Positions 8,754 to 17,800 of a stretch of 64,000 nucleotides of DNA are shown here, piece after piece. Under the pieces are notes generated by a model. It had not been told where the DNA came from. It saw only the letters and a program-made list of their open reading frames with translations, and did no database searches. The stretch is from the NCBI RefSeq assembly GCF_032104385.1, contig NZ_DAMCHJ010000003.1, forward strand, positions 124,001 through 188,000, read 5' to 3'. The DNA comes from Tissierella sp032104385 (GTDB taxonomy: Bacteria; Bacillota; Clostridia; Tissierellales; Tissierellaceae). Within the stretch, counting starts at the first letter, position 1. Each line of letters starts with the position of its first letter. Position numbers and translations under genes: made by a program.

Positions 8754-11042
8754 TTGAAAGTAAGGAAGTTTATATGGTGGTTAAGTAGGAGAAACATTCA
8801 ATTGGAAGAAGGCTTTAGTCATATATTGAAATATAGATTGAGTTTGATTTTGGCTATGTGTTTGATTTTAGGTATGCCTCTTTCAAAATCTATGGCTGAT
8901 TCTGATGAAATTGAAGGTAAAAAGGCCGTTATATTGATATTGGATGAAATTAGCTTAGAAGAAATATTGAATAGTGATACTCCAAATATTGACCTCTTGT
9001 TGGAAAATGGATTTATAGGGTTAATGAATACACGGGCAAAGTCAAGTTTATCCAATAGTGGAAGTACCTATCTTAGTTTAGGCATGGGTGTAAGAACTTT
9101 GGCATCAATCCGAGGTGGCTTAGCTTTTGAAAGGGACGAAATGTATCCTATCTCGGATTATAAATTAGTATCAGATTATGTTGCTGCTAGCGAGCTTTAT
9201 AAATTATATACAGGCAAAACCCCTCCTGATGGTGAAATAATAAATATTGCCATCGGAGATATAGAAAGAACGGCTTTAGATGTTACTCCTAATAATCAGA
9301 TTGGACTTTTGGGTAAAGCAGCTAAGGAAAGTGGACTTGTAATTGGTGCTATAGGAAATAGTGACTTAAATAAACCTGCTAGGGAATTTACAATGTTAGC
9401 TATGGATGAAAATGGTATAATTCCTTTTGGTTCTGTAGGGTCTGATTTATTAACTGTTGATGCTGATGTTCTAGGAGGAATCAAGTTAAATCAACGAAAG
9501 CTCTTAGAGGAAGTAGAACGTATTTTACCAGATGTTAATATATTATTTATAGATTATGGAGATACTGTAAGAATACAGAAGACTAATCAGTTGACTACAG
9601 ATTTTGTTATGGAAGAACAAAAAATTAAAGCTATTGAGAGAGCAGATTTATTCCTTGGTCAAGTTATAAAAAAAGTGGATTTGGAAAAAACTTTATTTAT
9701 GATCATAACTCCTAATCCTTCAAAGAAAATGGCTAGTCAAGGTAACTTTGCTTTAACTCCCATAATTATGTCTGGTACTAACACTGAAAAAGGATTATTA
9801 ACCTCAAATACAACTCGTAGGGAAGGATTGGTTACCAATTTTGATTTTGGACCTACTATCCTAGATTTTTTTGGAATTGCTAAAACTACGAGTTTTATTG
9901 GGGAACCAATGCAAAGAATAAGCAATAAAAACCCTATAGAAGTTTTGTTTAGAAATCAAGTACAAAGTTTATATTTGAGGAAGTATCGAAGTACTTTTCA
10001 TTGGTCTTTTATTATTTTAGTGGGTATAAGTTTAGTTGCATTGTATTTGCCTAGATTTACAAAATGGAAAGGGCTACATAGTAAGGTTCTTAATTATTTA
10101 AGTCTTACAGTAATAGCAATACCATTAACTATGATGACAGTCTCTCTATTTGGATATAAATCTATATTTTTTGATATTCTTTATGTTCTTGGTGGAGCAT
10201 TTCTTATAGCTTATATTTTAAATAAAATTTTTAGTCGAAACTTAATTAGTATAGCAGTTTTGGGATTGGTAACTAGTGTGTTTCTATTGATAGATATTTT
10301 CTTTGTGAAGAAATTGATGATTATTTCTCCCTTAGGATCGGATGCTATTGCGGGTGGTAGATTTTATGGTATAGGTAATGATTATATGGGTATATTGATA
10401 GGTTCTACTTTGCTAGGAATTTTTTCATTATTTCATTTGTATAAAATTAAAAATATTAACATGGCTATATCTATAATTTTTTATATGTCTTTTATAATTT
10501 TAGGACTTAGCCCTTTCTTTGGGGCTAATATGGGCGGGGTACTTTCGGCTATGTTAATTACTTTATTAATTTTACTAACAATCTTCGATAAAAAACTTTC
10601 TTTTAAAAATATAACGTTTATAATTATTGGAGTTATTGTAGGGGTTATTATACTAACTGCATTAGATAGTTTGTTTAATCCAAACCCTACTCATGCAGGG
10701 AAGGCTTTGGAAGCCTTAAGGTTGGGTGGTTTGAGTAAGCTCTTTGAGATAATTGGTTCAAAGCTGAAACAAGTAATTTGGAATTTAACTAATGCTTCGT
10801 GGAACATTATATTATTCTCACAAGTCATTTTAGCAGTTTTATTATATAGATATAAAAGTAAAACTTTAATGAAAACCCGTGAAGTTTATCCGAATTTATT
10901 TAAAGGATTTACTATAATCATATTAGGTGCAATAGTTATATTCTTATTTAATGATACGGGTACCATAGCAGCAGCTTTGATGCTAATATATTTATTTATC
11001 CCTTTAGGAATTTTAATAAAGGATGTAGACGATATAGTATAA
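8754..11042 (+). CDS. Alkaline-phosphatase-fold domain plus polytopic membrane domain
   Basis: A protein of 762 residues starting at TTG 8754, 7 bp after SD ggagtg. A signal or anchor helix (residues 27-47) precedes an exposed domain of about 360 residues: KAVILILDEISLEEI, TPNIDLLLENGFIGLMNTR, STYLSLGMGVRT. This resembles the start of alkaline-phosphatase/phosphopentomutase-fold enzymes, with a later TPIIMSGTN and FDFGPTILDFFGI. The C-terminal half has about ten membrane helices. The metal-ligand set cannot be confirmed by eye. It may act on an envelope phospho-substrate, but this is inference. It sits inside the alaS-ireB-ruvX block, where Bacillus has no such gene. Confidence 0.7.
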   Translation: MKVRKFIWWLSRRNIQLEEGFSHILKYRLSLILAMCLILGMPLSKSMADSDEIEGKKAVILILDEISLEEILNSDTPNIDLLLENGFIGLMNTRAKSSLSNSGSTYLSLGMGVRTLASIRGGLAFERDEMYPISDYKLVSDYVAASELYKLYTGKTPPDGEIINIAIGDIERTALDVTPNNQIGLLGKAAKESGLVIGAIGNSDLNKPAREFTMLAMDENGIIPFGSVGSDLLTVDADVLGGIKLNQRKLLEEVERILPDVNILFIDYGDTVRIQKTNQLTTDFVMEEQKIKAIERADLFLGQVIKKVDLEKTLFMIITPNPSKKMASQGNFALTPIIMSGTNTEKGLLTSNTTRREGLVTNFDFGPTILDFFGIAKTTSFIGEPMQRISNKNPIEVLFRNQVQSLYLRKYRSTFHWSFIILVGISLVALYLPRFTKWKGLHSKVLNYLSLTVIAIPLTMMTVSLFGYKSIFFDILYVLGGAFLIAYILNKIFSRNLISIAVLGLVTSVFLLIDIFFVKKLMIISPLGSDAIAGGRFYGIGNDYMGILIGSTLLGIFSLFHLYKIKNINMAISIIFYMSFIILGLSPFFGANMGGVLSAMLITLLILLTIFDKKLSFKNITFIIIGVIVGVIILTALDSLFNPNPTHAGKALEALRLGGLSKLFEIIGSKLKQVIWNLTNASWNIILFSQVILAVLLYRYKSKTLMKTREVYPNLFKGFTIIILGAIVIFLFNDTGTIAAALMLIYLFIPLGILIKDVDDIV

Positions 11043-11160
11043 AATGGGATCAATTAAACGAATATAGATGAAAGTACTACTCATTTAGTAAACACTATAC
11101 TACTTATAAAAAATAATGGAACCTAATGTCTTGAATACATTAATTTAGGAAGTGAAATAA

Positions 11161-12108
11161 TTGGACAGGATTAAATTGGGAAATACAGGTATTGAGGTAT
11201 CTAGACTTTGTTTTGGTTCTCTGACTATGACTCCTTTTCAAGCAGGATTAACTGTTAAAGAAGGAGGATATCTTATAGAGTATGCATATGATAAAGGTAT
11301 AAACTTCATTGATACAGCAGAGATTTATGAAAATTATCAGTATATAAGAGAGGCACTGAAGGGTATAAAAAGAGAAGATTATCATATAGCTACAAAGACC
11401 TATGCATACACGGAAGAAATGGCAAGAAATAGTTTGGAATTGGCATTGAAAGAATTAGATACTGATTATATAGATGTTTTTTTATTACATGAGCAAGAGA
11501 GTATTCATACAGTAAGAGGACATTTTGAAGCAATAGAATATTTTTTAAAGGCAAAACAAGAGGGTAAAATTCGATCTATTGGGATATCCACACATAGAAT
11601 TGCAGGTGCATTAGCAGCTAAAGAAGTAAAAGAAATAGAGATAATTCACCCAATAATAAATAAACACGGCATTGGTATACAAGATGGGAATATAGAAGAC
11701 ATGTTAAAAATTATTGAGGAAATATATAGAATGGGAAAAGGTATCTACGCCATGAAACCTTTAGGCGGAGGACATTTAATAAAGGAAGTAGAGTCTGCAT
11801 TTAACTTTGTAAGGGATATTCCTTTTATTCATTCAATTGCCATTGGAATGCAATCAAAGGAGGAAGTGGAGGCTAATATTAATCTACTTAGCAATGGTTT
11901 TATACCTGATGATTTGAAGGACAAATTAAGAACTAAAAAAAGGAAGTTAATAGTTGCAGATTATTGTATAGGCTGTGGTAGTTGTGTTAGAAGGTGTAAT
12001 CAGCATGGAATAGAATTGGTAAATGGAATTGCTACTCCAAATGAAAAATGTATTTTATGTGGATATTGTGCTAAGGTTTGTCCTGAGTTTTGTATAAAAG
12101 TAATTTAA
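11161..12108 (+). CDS. Aldo/keto reductase with C-terminal 2x[4Fe-4S] ferredoxin domain
   Basis: A protein of 315 residues starting at TTG 11161, after SD ggaagtg. The N-terminal TIM barrel carries IKLGNTGIEVSRLCFGS and the active-site region FIDTAEIYENY (Asp and Tyr), then DYIDVFLLHEQ. The C-terminus has two cluster motifs, CIGCGSCVRRC (about residue 268) and CILCGYCAKVC (about 298). This architecture is common in anaerobes. The substrate is unknown. An oxidoreductase accepting electrons from ferredoxin or flavin is likely. It precedes ruvX by 14 bp, so it may be cotranscribed. Confidence 0.9.
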   Translation: MDRIKLGNTGIEVSRLCFGSLTMTPFQAGLTVKEGGYLIEYAYDKGINFIDTAEIYENYQYIREALKGIKREDYHIATKTYAYTEEMARNSLELALKELDTDYIDVFLLHEQESIHTVRGHFEAIEYFLKAKQEGKIRSIGISTHRIAGALAAKEVKEIEIIHPIINKHGIGIQDGNIEDMLKIIEEIYRMGKGIYAMKPLGGGHLIKEVESAFNFVRDIPFIHSIAIGMQSKEEVEANINLLSNGFIPDDLKDKLRTKKRKLIVADYCIGCGSCVRRCNQHGIELVNGIATPNEKCILCGYCAKVCPEFCIKVI

Positions 12109-12122
12109 TATAGGAGTGAATA

Positions 12123-12539
12123 ATGGAAAGAATAATGGGGTTGGATGTAGGAGATAAGACCATAGGAGTTGCTGTATCTGATTTATTGCAGATAACAGCT
12201 CAAGGGATAACAACTATAAGGAGAGAAAGCAAGGAGAAAGATTACAAAGCTTTGGAAATTCTTATAAATGAATATAATATAAAAAAGGTTGTAGTAGGAC
12301 TGCCTAAAAATATGAATGGAACTTTAGGACCTCAAGGTGAGAAGACTATCAAATTTGCAGAGAAACTTAAAAATAAATATAAATTAGAAATTATATATGA
12401 AGATGAAAGATTAACGACTCAAGCTGCTGAAAAAATGCTTATATCTGGAGATGTTAGAAGAGATAAAAGGAAAACCGTAATAGATAAGGTTGCAGCTACA
12501 TTTATCTTACAAACATATTTAGATAGAAAGGGGAGATAA
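12123..12539 (+). CDS. ruvX: Holliday junction resolvase-like RuvX (YqgF)
   Basis: A protein of 138 residues with an RNase H fold. MGLDVGDKTIGVAVSD holds the first catalytic Asp, VVVGLPKNMNGT the central strand, and YEDERLTTQAAEKML the Glu/Asp of the active site. In bacteria YqgF acts in pre-16S rRNA 5' processing and possibly recombination. It follows alaS-ireB in the standard Firmicutes order and is one base from the next start. Confidence 0.96.
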   Translation: MERIMGLDVGDKTIGVAVSDLLQITAQGITTIRRESKEKDYKALEILINEYNIKKVVVGLPKNMNGTLGPQGEKTIKFAEKLKNKYKLEIIYEDERLTTQAAEKMLISGDVRRDKRKTVIDKVAATFILQTYLDRKGR

Positions 12540-12540
12540 T

Positions 12541-12795
12541 ATGATGAATGAGAAAATAATGTTACTTGATGAGTTAGGGCAGGAACAGGAGTTTGTAATC
12601 TTAGCCACTTTTGGATTAGATGATGAAGATTATGCAGCTTTGATACCATCAAGTGATATAGAGGGTCCTACCTATATTTTGAGGATGGATAGAGATGATA
12701 TGGGGGGATTACTTTTAGTTGGTATTGATGATGAGGATGAATTGCAAGATGCAATAGAGGCTTATGAAGAAATGCAAAAAGAAAATCTTCAATAG
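12541..12795 (+). CDS. DUF1292 family protein (YrzB)
   Basis: A small acidic protein of 84 residues starting at ATG 12541; ATG 12544 is equally placed for the SD (gggag). The pattern EKIMLLDELGQEQEFVILAT, then EDYAALIPSSD and a C-terminal DEDELQDAIEAYEEM, is DUF1292. The family has no established function. It always sits beside ruvX in Firmicutes, as here. Confidence 0.92.
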   Translation: MMNEKIMLLDELGQEQEFVILATFGLDDEDYAALIPSSDIEGPTYILRMDRDDMGGLLLVGIDDEDELQDAIEAYEEMQKENLQ

Positions 12796-12824
12796 TTGAC
12801 AAAGATGGAAAATAGTAGTATGGT
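12796..12824 (+). promoter_or_regulatory. Probable sigma-A promoter of fur
   Basis: TTGACA at 12796-12801, a 17-bp spacer, then TATGGT at 12819-12824. A perfect TATAAT at 12836 is too far from the -35 box. No clear Fur box (inverted GATAATGATA type) is seen. Confidence 0.55.
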
Positions 12825-12852
12825 TAATCTAGTATTATAATCGGGTGAAAAA

Positions 12853-13284
12853 ATGGATATTAATATAATAAAAGGGAAACTTCAAAAAGAAGGATATAAA
12901 CTTACAACTCAAAGAAGAGCTATATTAAATACTATAGTGGATAATCATGAAGAGCATTTAAGCTGTGACGAGATATATAATATTGTAAAGAAAGAATACC
13001 CAGACTTAGGTATTGCTACTGTATATAGAACTTTACAGTTGTTTGAAAAGCTTAATATAGTCTACAAATTAAACTTCGATGATGGATGCAGTAGATATGA
13101 GTTAAGTACGGATTCGGAAAATCATCACCATCATCATTTGGTTTGTTTAAATTGTGGAAAAGTTACAGAGGTAAAGCTTGATTTATTAGAGGCTCTAGAA
13201 GAAGAAATTGAAAGTGAAGGACAATTTACTATAGTTGACCATAATGTTAAATTCTATGGATATTGTAGTGAGTGTAGAAAATAA
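12853..13284 (+). CDS. fur: Fur family metal-responsive repressor
   Basis: A protein of 143 residues. The winged helix (LTTQRRAILNTI, GIATVYRTLQLFEKL) is followed by the dimerisation domain with a His-rich metal site (five His at 91-95), CLNC (98-101) and CSEC (136-139 region) for structural zinc. The residue after CGKVT is Glu, as in Fur and Zur, where PerR has Asp; peroxide sensing is therefore less likely. It is probably an iron-dependent repressor, though Zur is not excluded. It has its own promoter and ends in a strong terminator. Confidence 0.88.
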   Translation: MDINIIKGKLQKEGYKLTTQRRAILNTIVDNHEEHLSCDEIYNIVKKEYPDLGIATVYRTLQLFEKLNIVYKLNFDDGCSRYELSTDSENHHHHHLVCLNCGKVTEVKLDLLEALEEEIESEGQFTIVDHNVKFYGYCSECRK

Positions 13285-13307
13285 ATCCCCATGGGGATTT
13301 ATTTTTT
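13279..13307 (+). terminator. Terminator of fur
   Basis: A perfect 13-bp palindromic half-stem (AAATAAATCCCCA and its complement) overlaps the fur stop codon and ends in TTTTTT. Confidence 0.9.
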
Positions 13308-13380
13308 GGGCGAATATTTATTTTTAGTAGATTATAAACTTAGAAAATGGAAAAAATAAAATAAGAAGAGGAGTGATTCA

Positions 13381-15042
13381 GTGCGAAAACCAAATAAAAT
13401 TAAAATTATTCCCTTGGGAGGATTGGGAGAAGTAGGAAAAAACATTACGGTTGTTGAGTATAAAGATGATATTATATTGATAGACTGTGGAATGACTTTT
13501 CCTGAGGACGAAATGCTAGGAATCGATGTAGTTATTCCAGATGTAACCTACTTATTAAAAAACAGAGATAAAATAAGAGGTATAGTGTTAACTCATGGAC
13601 ACGAAGACCATATTGGTGCACTTCCCTATGTGTTAGCAAAATTAAATTTACCTATTTATGGTACTAAGCTGACATTAGGATTAGTAGAAAATAAGCTTAA
13701 AGAACATAAATTAGAAAGTGTAAAATTAAATGTTGTAAAACATGGAGATACAATAAAACTAGGGAATCTTGATATTGAGTTTATTAAGACCGGTCATAGC
13801 ATACCTGATAGTGCGGCTTTAGCTATTCACAGTCCAGTTGGTACAATAGTTCATACAGGAGATTTTAAGATTGATTATACACCAATAGATGGGGACGTAA
13901 TAGATTTAAATCGTTTTGCAGAGTTAGGGAGTAAGGGAGTATTAGCTCTTTTAGCTGATAGTACAAATGCGGAAAGACCAGGATATACTATGAGTGAGAG
14001 AACTGTAGGTAATACCTTTAGGGATATTTTTGCTAGACATAAGCATAGAATAATAGTTGCAACCTTTGCTTCCAATGTTCATAGAATTCAGCAAATAATA
14101 AATGCATCAGAGCAAAATAATAGAAAGGTAGTTTTATCAGGCAGATCTATGATTAATACTATTAGTGTAGCTCTTGAATTAGGTTATTTGCATATACAAG
14201 AGGGTACCTTAATAGATATCAATGATATGAATAAATACTCAAGTAATGAAATAACTATAATCACAACAGGGAGTCAAGGAGAACCTATGTCTGCATTATC
14301 TAGAATTGCAGCAGGAGAGCATAAGAAAATAGAAATTCAACCTGAAGATTTAGTAATAATATCTGCTACACCTATTCCAGGCAATGAAAAGACTGTTTCA
14401 AAGGTAATAAATAATCTAGTAGAGAGTGGAACGAAGGTTATATTTGAAGCTTTAGCAGATGTCCATGTTTCAGGCCATGCTTGCCAAGAAGAATTAAAAT
14501 TGATACACACTTTAGTTAAACCGAAATATTTTATACCTGTACATGGTGAATATAGGCATTTAAAGAAACATGCAGAAATAGCAGAATCTTTAGGACTATC
14601 TAAGGAAAATATATTTATTTTAGAAAATGGAAGAGTTATAGAATTTACCAAAGATTCTGCTGAATTAAATGGATTTGTACCAGCAGGTAATATTTTAGTT
14701 GATGGCTTGGGAGTTGGGGATGTTGGAAATATAGTTCTTAGAGATAGGAAACATTTATCTGAGGATGGTTTAATTGTAATAGTAGTTACTATAAGCAAAA
14801 AAGAAGGAGTAGTATTAGCAGGACCTGATATTATATCTAGAGGATTTGTATATGTTAGGGAGTCTGAGGATCTTATGGAAGAGGCTAGAAATGTAGTAAG
14901 AGCTGTACTTGATGATTGTGAACAAAAGAAGATAACAGATTGGGCGACATTAAAATCAAGCATTAGAGATACCTTAAGAAATCATTTATATGGAAAAATA
15001 AAGAGAAATCCAATGATACTACCAATAATAATGGAGGTTTAA
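13381..15042 (+). CDS. rnj: Ribonuclease J
   Basis: A metallo-beta-lactamase/beta-CASP nuclease of 553 residues starting at GTG 13381 after SD gaggag. The zinc motif HGHEDH (72-77), the GHSIPDSAALAI segment, the beta-CASP region (LLADSTNAERPG, FASNVHRIQQII, TGSQGEP) and the C-terminal FIPVHGEYRHL are all present. It provides 5'-3' exonuclease and endonuclease activity in mRNA decay and rRNA maturation in Firmicutes. The window shows only one copy, so J1 versus J2 is not decided. A strong terminator follows. Confidence 0.97.
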   Translation: MRKPNKIKIIPLGGLGEVGKNITVVEYKDDIILIDCGMTFPEDEMLGIDVVIPDVTYLLKNRDKIRGIVLTHGHEDHIGALPYVLAKLNLPIYGTKLTLGLVENKLKEHKLESVKLNVVKHGDTIKLGNLDIEFIKTGHSIPDSAALAIHSPVGTIVHTGDFKIDYTPIDGDVIDLNRFAELGSKGVLALLADSTNAERPGYTMSERTVGNTFRDIFARHKHRIIVATFASNVHRIQQIINASEQNNRKVVLSGRSMINTISVALELGYLHIQEGTLIDINDMNKYSSNEITIITTGSQGEPMSALSRIAAGEHKKIEIQPEDLVIISATPIPGNEKTVSKVINNLVESGTKVIFEALADVHVSGHACQEELKLIHTLVKPKYFIPVHGEYRHLKKHAEIAESLGLSKENIFILENGRVIEFTKDSAELNGFVPAGNILVDGLGVGDVGNIVLRDRKHLSEDGLIVIVVTISKKEGVVLAGPDIISRGFVYVRESEDLMEEARNVVRAVLDDCEQKKITDWATLKSSIRDTLRNHLYGKIKRNPMILPIIMEV

Positions 15043-15046
15043 TATA

Positions 15047-15077
15047 ATCCCTGGTATAGATTTATACCAGGGATTTT
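15047..15077 (+). terminator. Terminator of rnj
   Basis: A 12-bp perfect stem (ATCCCTGGTATA/TATACCAGGGAT) with a 4-nt loop, then TTT. The U-tract is short but the stem is strong. Confidence 0.8.
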
Positions 15078-15205
15078 GGTATAATAATGGAGGCAAATAA
15101 AGTTCTTTTAATACATAAGATTTTCATTTATATAGCTGAAATATAGAACTAAGGACTTAATTTTCAATTTTCGATTGTCAACTATATTAAAAAGGGGGAT
15201 ATGAT

Positions 15206-15505
15206 ATGGGGGTAAGATTAATTCTATATTTGGGAATACTAGCAGTAGGAGGATTAATTGGATATAAGGATAAAGTCAGTGAAAAGTTGCAAGATAATTT
15301 AAATAAAATTCAAAATTTATGTCTTCTTTTTTTATTGTTTATAATGGGGATTACAATTGGAATAAATGATGAAGTGGTATCTAATTTAATTTCAATAGGA
15401 TTTAAGGCAGGAATAATATCTATTTTCACTGTTTCATTCAGTATTATATTTGTAGGATTTATTAAAAAATTTATAGTATTGGAGGGTGAGAATATTGAGT
15501 CTTAG
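15206..15505 (+). CDS. LysO family lysine exporter, N-terminal half subunit
   Basis: A protein of 99 residues with three hydrophobic helices: LILYLGILAVGGLIGY, NLCLLFLLFIMGITIGI and GFKAGIISIFTVSFSIIFVG. This matches the N-terminal half of E. coli LysO (YbjE, DUF340), which is about 300 residues in one chain. The C-terminal half is encoded by the next gene, whose start overlaps this one by 11 bp, so the two halves probably form one heteromeric transporter. No lysine riboswitch is visible upstream. Confidence 0.8.
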   Translation: MGVRLILYLGILAVGGLIGYKDKVSEKLQDNLNKIQNLCLLFLLFIMGITIGINDEVVSNLISIGFKAGIISIFTVSFSIIFVGFIKKFIVLEGENIES

Positions 15506-16091
15506 AATATTTATTGCTGTTTTATTAGGTACTGGTATAGGATATTTTTTCTTACCATCTACTATTTCATCAAGTATGAGTATTATTATAGATATTGGAC
15601 TTATGATATTATTGTTTTTTGTAGGCATGGATATTGGGAAACAAAAAGATGTATTTGGAAAAATAAAAAAGATGGGTTTAAGGATATTATTAGTGCCAAT
15701 AGCAATAATAATGGGCAGTATAGTAGGAAGCATATTGGCTGGTTTTTTGATTAATATGCCAATAAATGAGGCTGGTGCAGTAGGTGCAGGTTTAGGATGG
15801 TATACACTAAGCTCTACAATGCTTTTATCTGATGGATACGTAGAACTTAGTGCTTTAGCATTTTTATCCAATGTATTTAGAGAGATAATAGCTTTAATAA
15901 CCATACCTTTAATTGCTAAATATGTAGGGAAGTTGGAATCTGTATCTACTGCTGGAGCAACTGCTATGGATACCTCACTTCCAGTAATATCTGCCTCTAC
16001 TGATCCTCAAACTACAATAATTGCATTTATTACGGGAGTAATCTGTACTACTGCTGTACCTATAATATTACCGATTATTTTGAAACTATAA
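15495..16091 (+). CDS. LysO family lysine exporter, C-terminal half subunit
   Basis: A protein of 198 residues. TTG 15495 is preferred over GTG 15486, which overlaps the SD (ggaggg). Its helices include LRIFIAVLLGTGIGYFFL, IIIDIGLMILLFFVGMDIG and GAVGAGLGWYTLSSTML; the last resembles the conserved GWYSL segment of LysO. NVFREIIALITIPLIAKYVG and GATAMDTSLPVI follow. LysO exports lysine and protects against toxic lysine analogues. The gene is translationally coupled to the preceding half. Confidence 0.87.
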   Translation: MSLRIFIAVLLGTGIGYFFLPSTISSSMSIIIDIGLMILLFFVGMDIGKQKDVFGKIKKMGLRILLVPIAIIMGSIVGSILAGFLINMPINEAGAVGAGLGWYTLSSTMLLSDGYVELSALAFLSNVFREIIALITIPLIAKYVGKLESVSTAGATAMDTSLPVISASTDPQTTIIAFITGVICTTAVPIILPIILKL

Positions 16092-16138
16092 AGGTTAAAA
16101 AACATTAGTTATTTATGTATTATCAAGGGAGGGAAAGT

Positions 16139-16630
16139 ATGAATACAAAATATTTAACGAAAGCTAGTTTGATCGCTGCAATATATATAGTTTTAGTATT
16201 AATACAGATGTTACCAGTTCCATTTATTAATTTAACCTTTGGACCGATACAACTTAGAATAGCAGAGGGCCTGGCTCTACTTCCCTTAGTAGAATCAGCA
16301 GCAGTTCCTGGTATTTTTGTTGGATGTTTACTATCTAATTTACTATTATCCTATTTTTCTGGTTTTGGATTAGTAGATATATTGGGTGGTTCTTTGGTAA
16401 CTCTTGTTGCAGCATATATGACTTCTAAAATGAAGAATAAGATATTAGGTATGGTTCCACCAGTAATATTAAATGGATTAATCGTATCTATTTGGGTATC
16501 ATATTTTACAAAGGTTCCATACCTTGTTACAGTACTTGGAATAGGTGGGGGAGAGTTATTGTCACTTGTTATTTTTGGGAGTATAATTTTATCTGTTTAT
16601 GATAAAGCTACAAATTTAAAAGAATATTAG
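16139..16630 (+). CDS. queT: QueT family transporter (queuosine precursor uptake)
   Basis: An integral membrane protein of 163 residues. ATG 16139 follows SD gggaggg; an upstream in-frame ATG at 16115 has no SD. YLTKASLIAAIYIVLVLI, FGPIQLRIAEGLALLP and FVGCLLSNLLLSYFSGFGLVDILGGSLVTL are typical of QueT/DUF988, which resembles ECF S-components. Members are usually controlled by preQ1 riboswitches and import queuosine precursors. I see no preQ1 aptamer in the 47 bp before this gene, so the substrate is assigned by family only. Confidence 0.85.
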   Translation: MNTKYLTKASLIAAIYIVLVLIQMLPVPFINLTFGPIQLRIAEGLALLPLVESAAVPGIFVGCLLSNLLLSYFSGFGLVDILGGSLVTLVAAYMTSKMKNKILGMVPPVILNGLIVSIWVSYFTKVPYLVTVLGIGGGELLSLVIFGSIILSVYDKATNLKEY

Positions 16631-16733
16631 AAACAATTGATAATGAGCAGTGAATACTTCAAAAAGAATATTAAATTTTACTGGATTTTAATTGTTAATT
16701 ATTTATTGTATTATAAAGGGAGTTGTTAGAGAA

Positions 16734-17786
16734 ATGGAAAAGACTAAAGTTAGGAATAAAAAAAGGAAAAACAAATCAAAGGGTTTTTCATTATTAATGG
16801 TATTGTTAATTGTTTTATCAGGAATATTTTTTGCTCAAAGATATTATAAAGAAAGTTTGGGAGCTATGAATATTGACAACCCTTCAGATATAAAGGTTAT
16901 TATTCCTGAATCCAGTTCAACTACTAAAATAGCAGATATACTATTTAAAGAAGGATTAATTAGAAATCCACTTATATTTAAATATCAGGTAAAGTCTAAA
17001 GGTATGGGAAACAAGTTAAAAGCAGGAGAATATACTTTATCTACTGGAATGACACTTACTAATATAATAGATAATATTAGTAAGGGAGGGAAGAGCCAAA
17101 ATACTGTAAGGTTTACTATACCAGAGGGCTATGAGCTTAGACAAATGGCTGAAAAGTTATCTAAGGAAGGTATAGTAGATGAAGATAGATTTCTTGAATT
17201 AGTCAATGACAAAAAAATTTTTGAAGATAAATATACTTTTTTAAAAGAATTAAATGAAAAACAAAGTCTTGAAGGTTTTTTATTTCCATCAACCTATGAA
17301 ATATTTGTAGATGCAACAGAAGAAGAAATCATAAGCAAGATGTTAAAGGAATTTCAAAAAGTATATGAAAAAGATGTAGAGCCAAGACTTAAAGAACTTA
17401 ATTTAACATTAAATGAGGCTGTTACTTTAGCATCTATAGTAGAGAGAGAGGGAAAAGTAGACGAAGAAAGACCATTAATGTCTGGGGTGTTTCACAATAG
17501 GATAAAAAAAGGTATGATGCTGCAATCTTGTGCAACTGTACAATATGTATTAGGAGAAAGAAAAGAGAGATTAACAAATGAAGATACTAGTATAGAATCT
17601 CCATATAATACGTATATTCATGAAGGACTTCCACCAGCACCAATAGCTTCTCCGGGAGAGGCTTCATTAATAGCAGCAGTAAACCCAGCGGATACGGATT
17701 ATTTGTTTTTTGTATTAACGGGTAATGGTACCCATACATTTAGTAAAACTTATCAAGAACATTTAAATGCAAAACCAAAGAAATAA
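16734..17786 (+). CDS. mltG: Endolytic murein transglycosylase MltG
   Basis: A protein of 350 residues starting at ATG 16734. A basic N-terminus leads into one membrane helix (FSLLMVLLIVLSGIFFAQ). A LysM-like subdomain (VIIPESSSTTKIADILFKEG) and the YceG domain follow, with the catalytic Glu in LASIVEREG (about residue 237) and the late motif SPYNTYIHEGLPPAPIASPG. It cleaves nascent glycan strands and sets their length. It heads mltG-trmR-trhP-udk, the same order as Bacillus yrrL-yrrM-yrrN/O-udk. Confidence 0.96.
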   Translation: MEKTKVRNKKRKNKSKGFSLLMVLLIVLSGIFFAQRYYKESLGAMNIDNPSDIKVIIPESSSTTKIADILFKEGLIRNPLIFKYQVKSKGMGNKLKAGEYTLSTGMTLTNIIDNISKGGKSQNTVRFTIPEGYELRQMAEKLSKEGIVDEDRFLELVNDKKIFEDKYTFLKELNEKQSLEGFLFPSTYEIFVDATEEEIISKMLKEFQKVYEKDVEPRLKELNLTLNEAVTLASIVEREGKVDEERPLMSGVFHNRIKKGMMLQSCATVQYVLGERKERLTNEDTSIESPYNTYIHEGLPPAPIASPGEASLIAAVNPADTDYLFFVLTGNGTHTFSKTYQEHLNAKPKK

Positions 17787-17800
17787 AAGGGATGATAAAT

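Noticed and set aside
14337..14963. Long minus-strand open frame (208 codons) inside rnj
   Set aside because: It lies wholly opposite a clear RNase J gene, has low-complexity Ser/Thr/Pro content and no SD; a shadow frame.
15078..15205. Lysine riboswitch ahead of the lysO genes
   Set aside because: The 128-bp space lacks the conserved L-box core and is too short for a full aptamer plus terminator.
15434..15904. Minus-strand open frame (156 codons) across the lysO pair
   Set aside because: It is antisense to membrane-protein codons, has no recognisable domain and no SD.
16092..16138. preQ1 riboswitch ahead of queT
   Set aside because: No AGAGGTTCTAGC-like aptamer or A-rich tail of the right layout is present in 47 bp.
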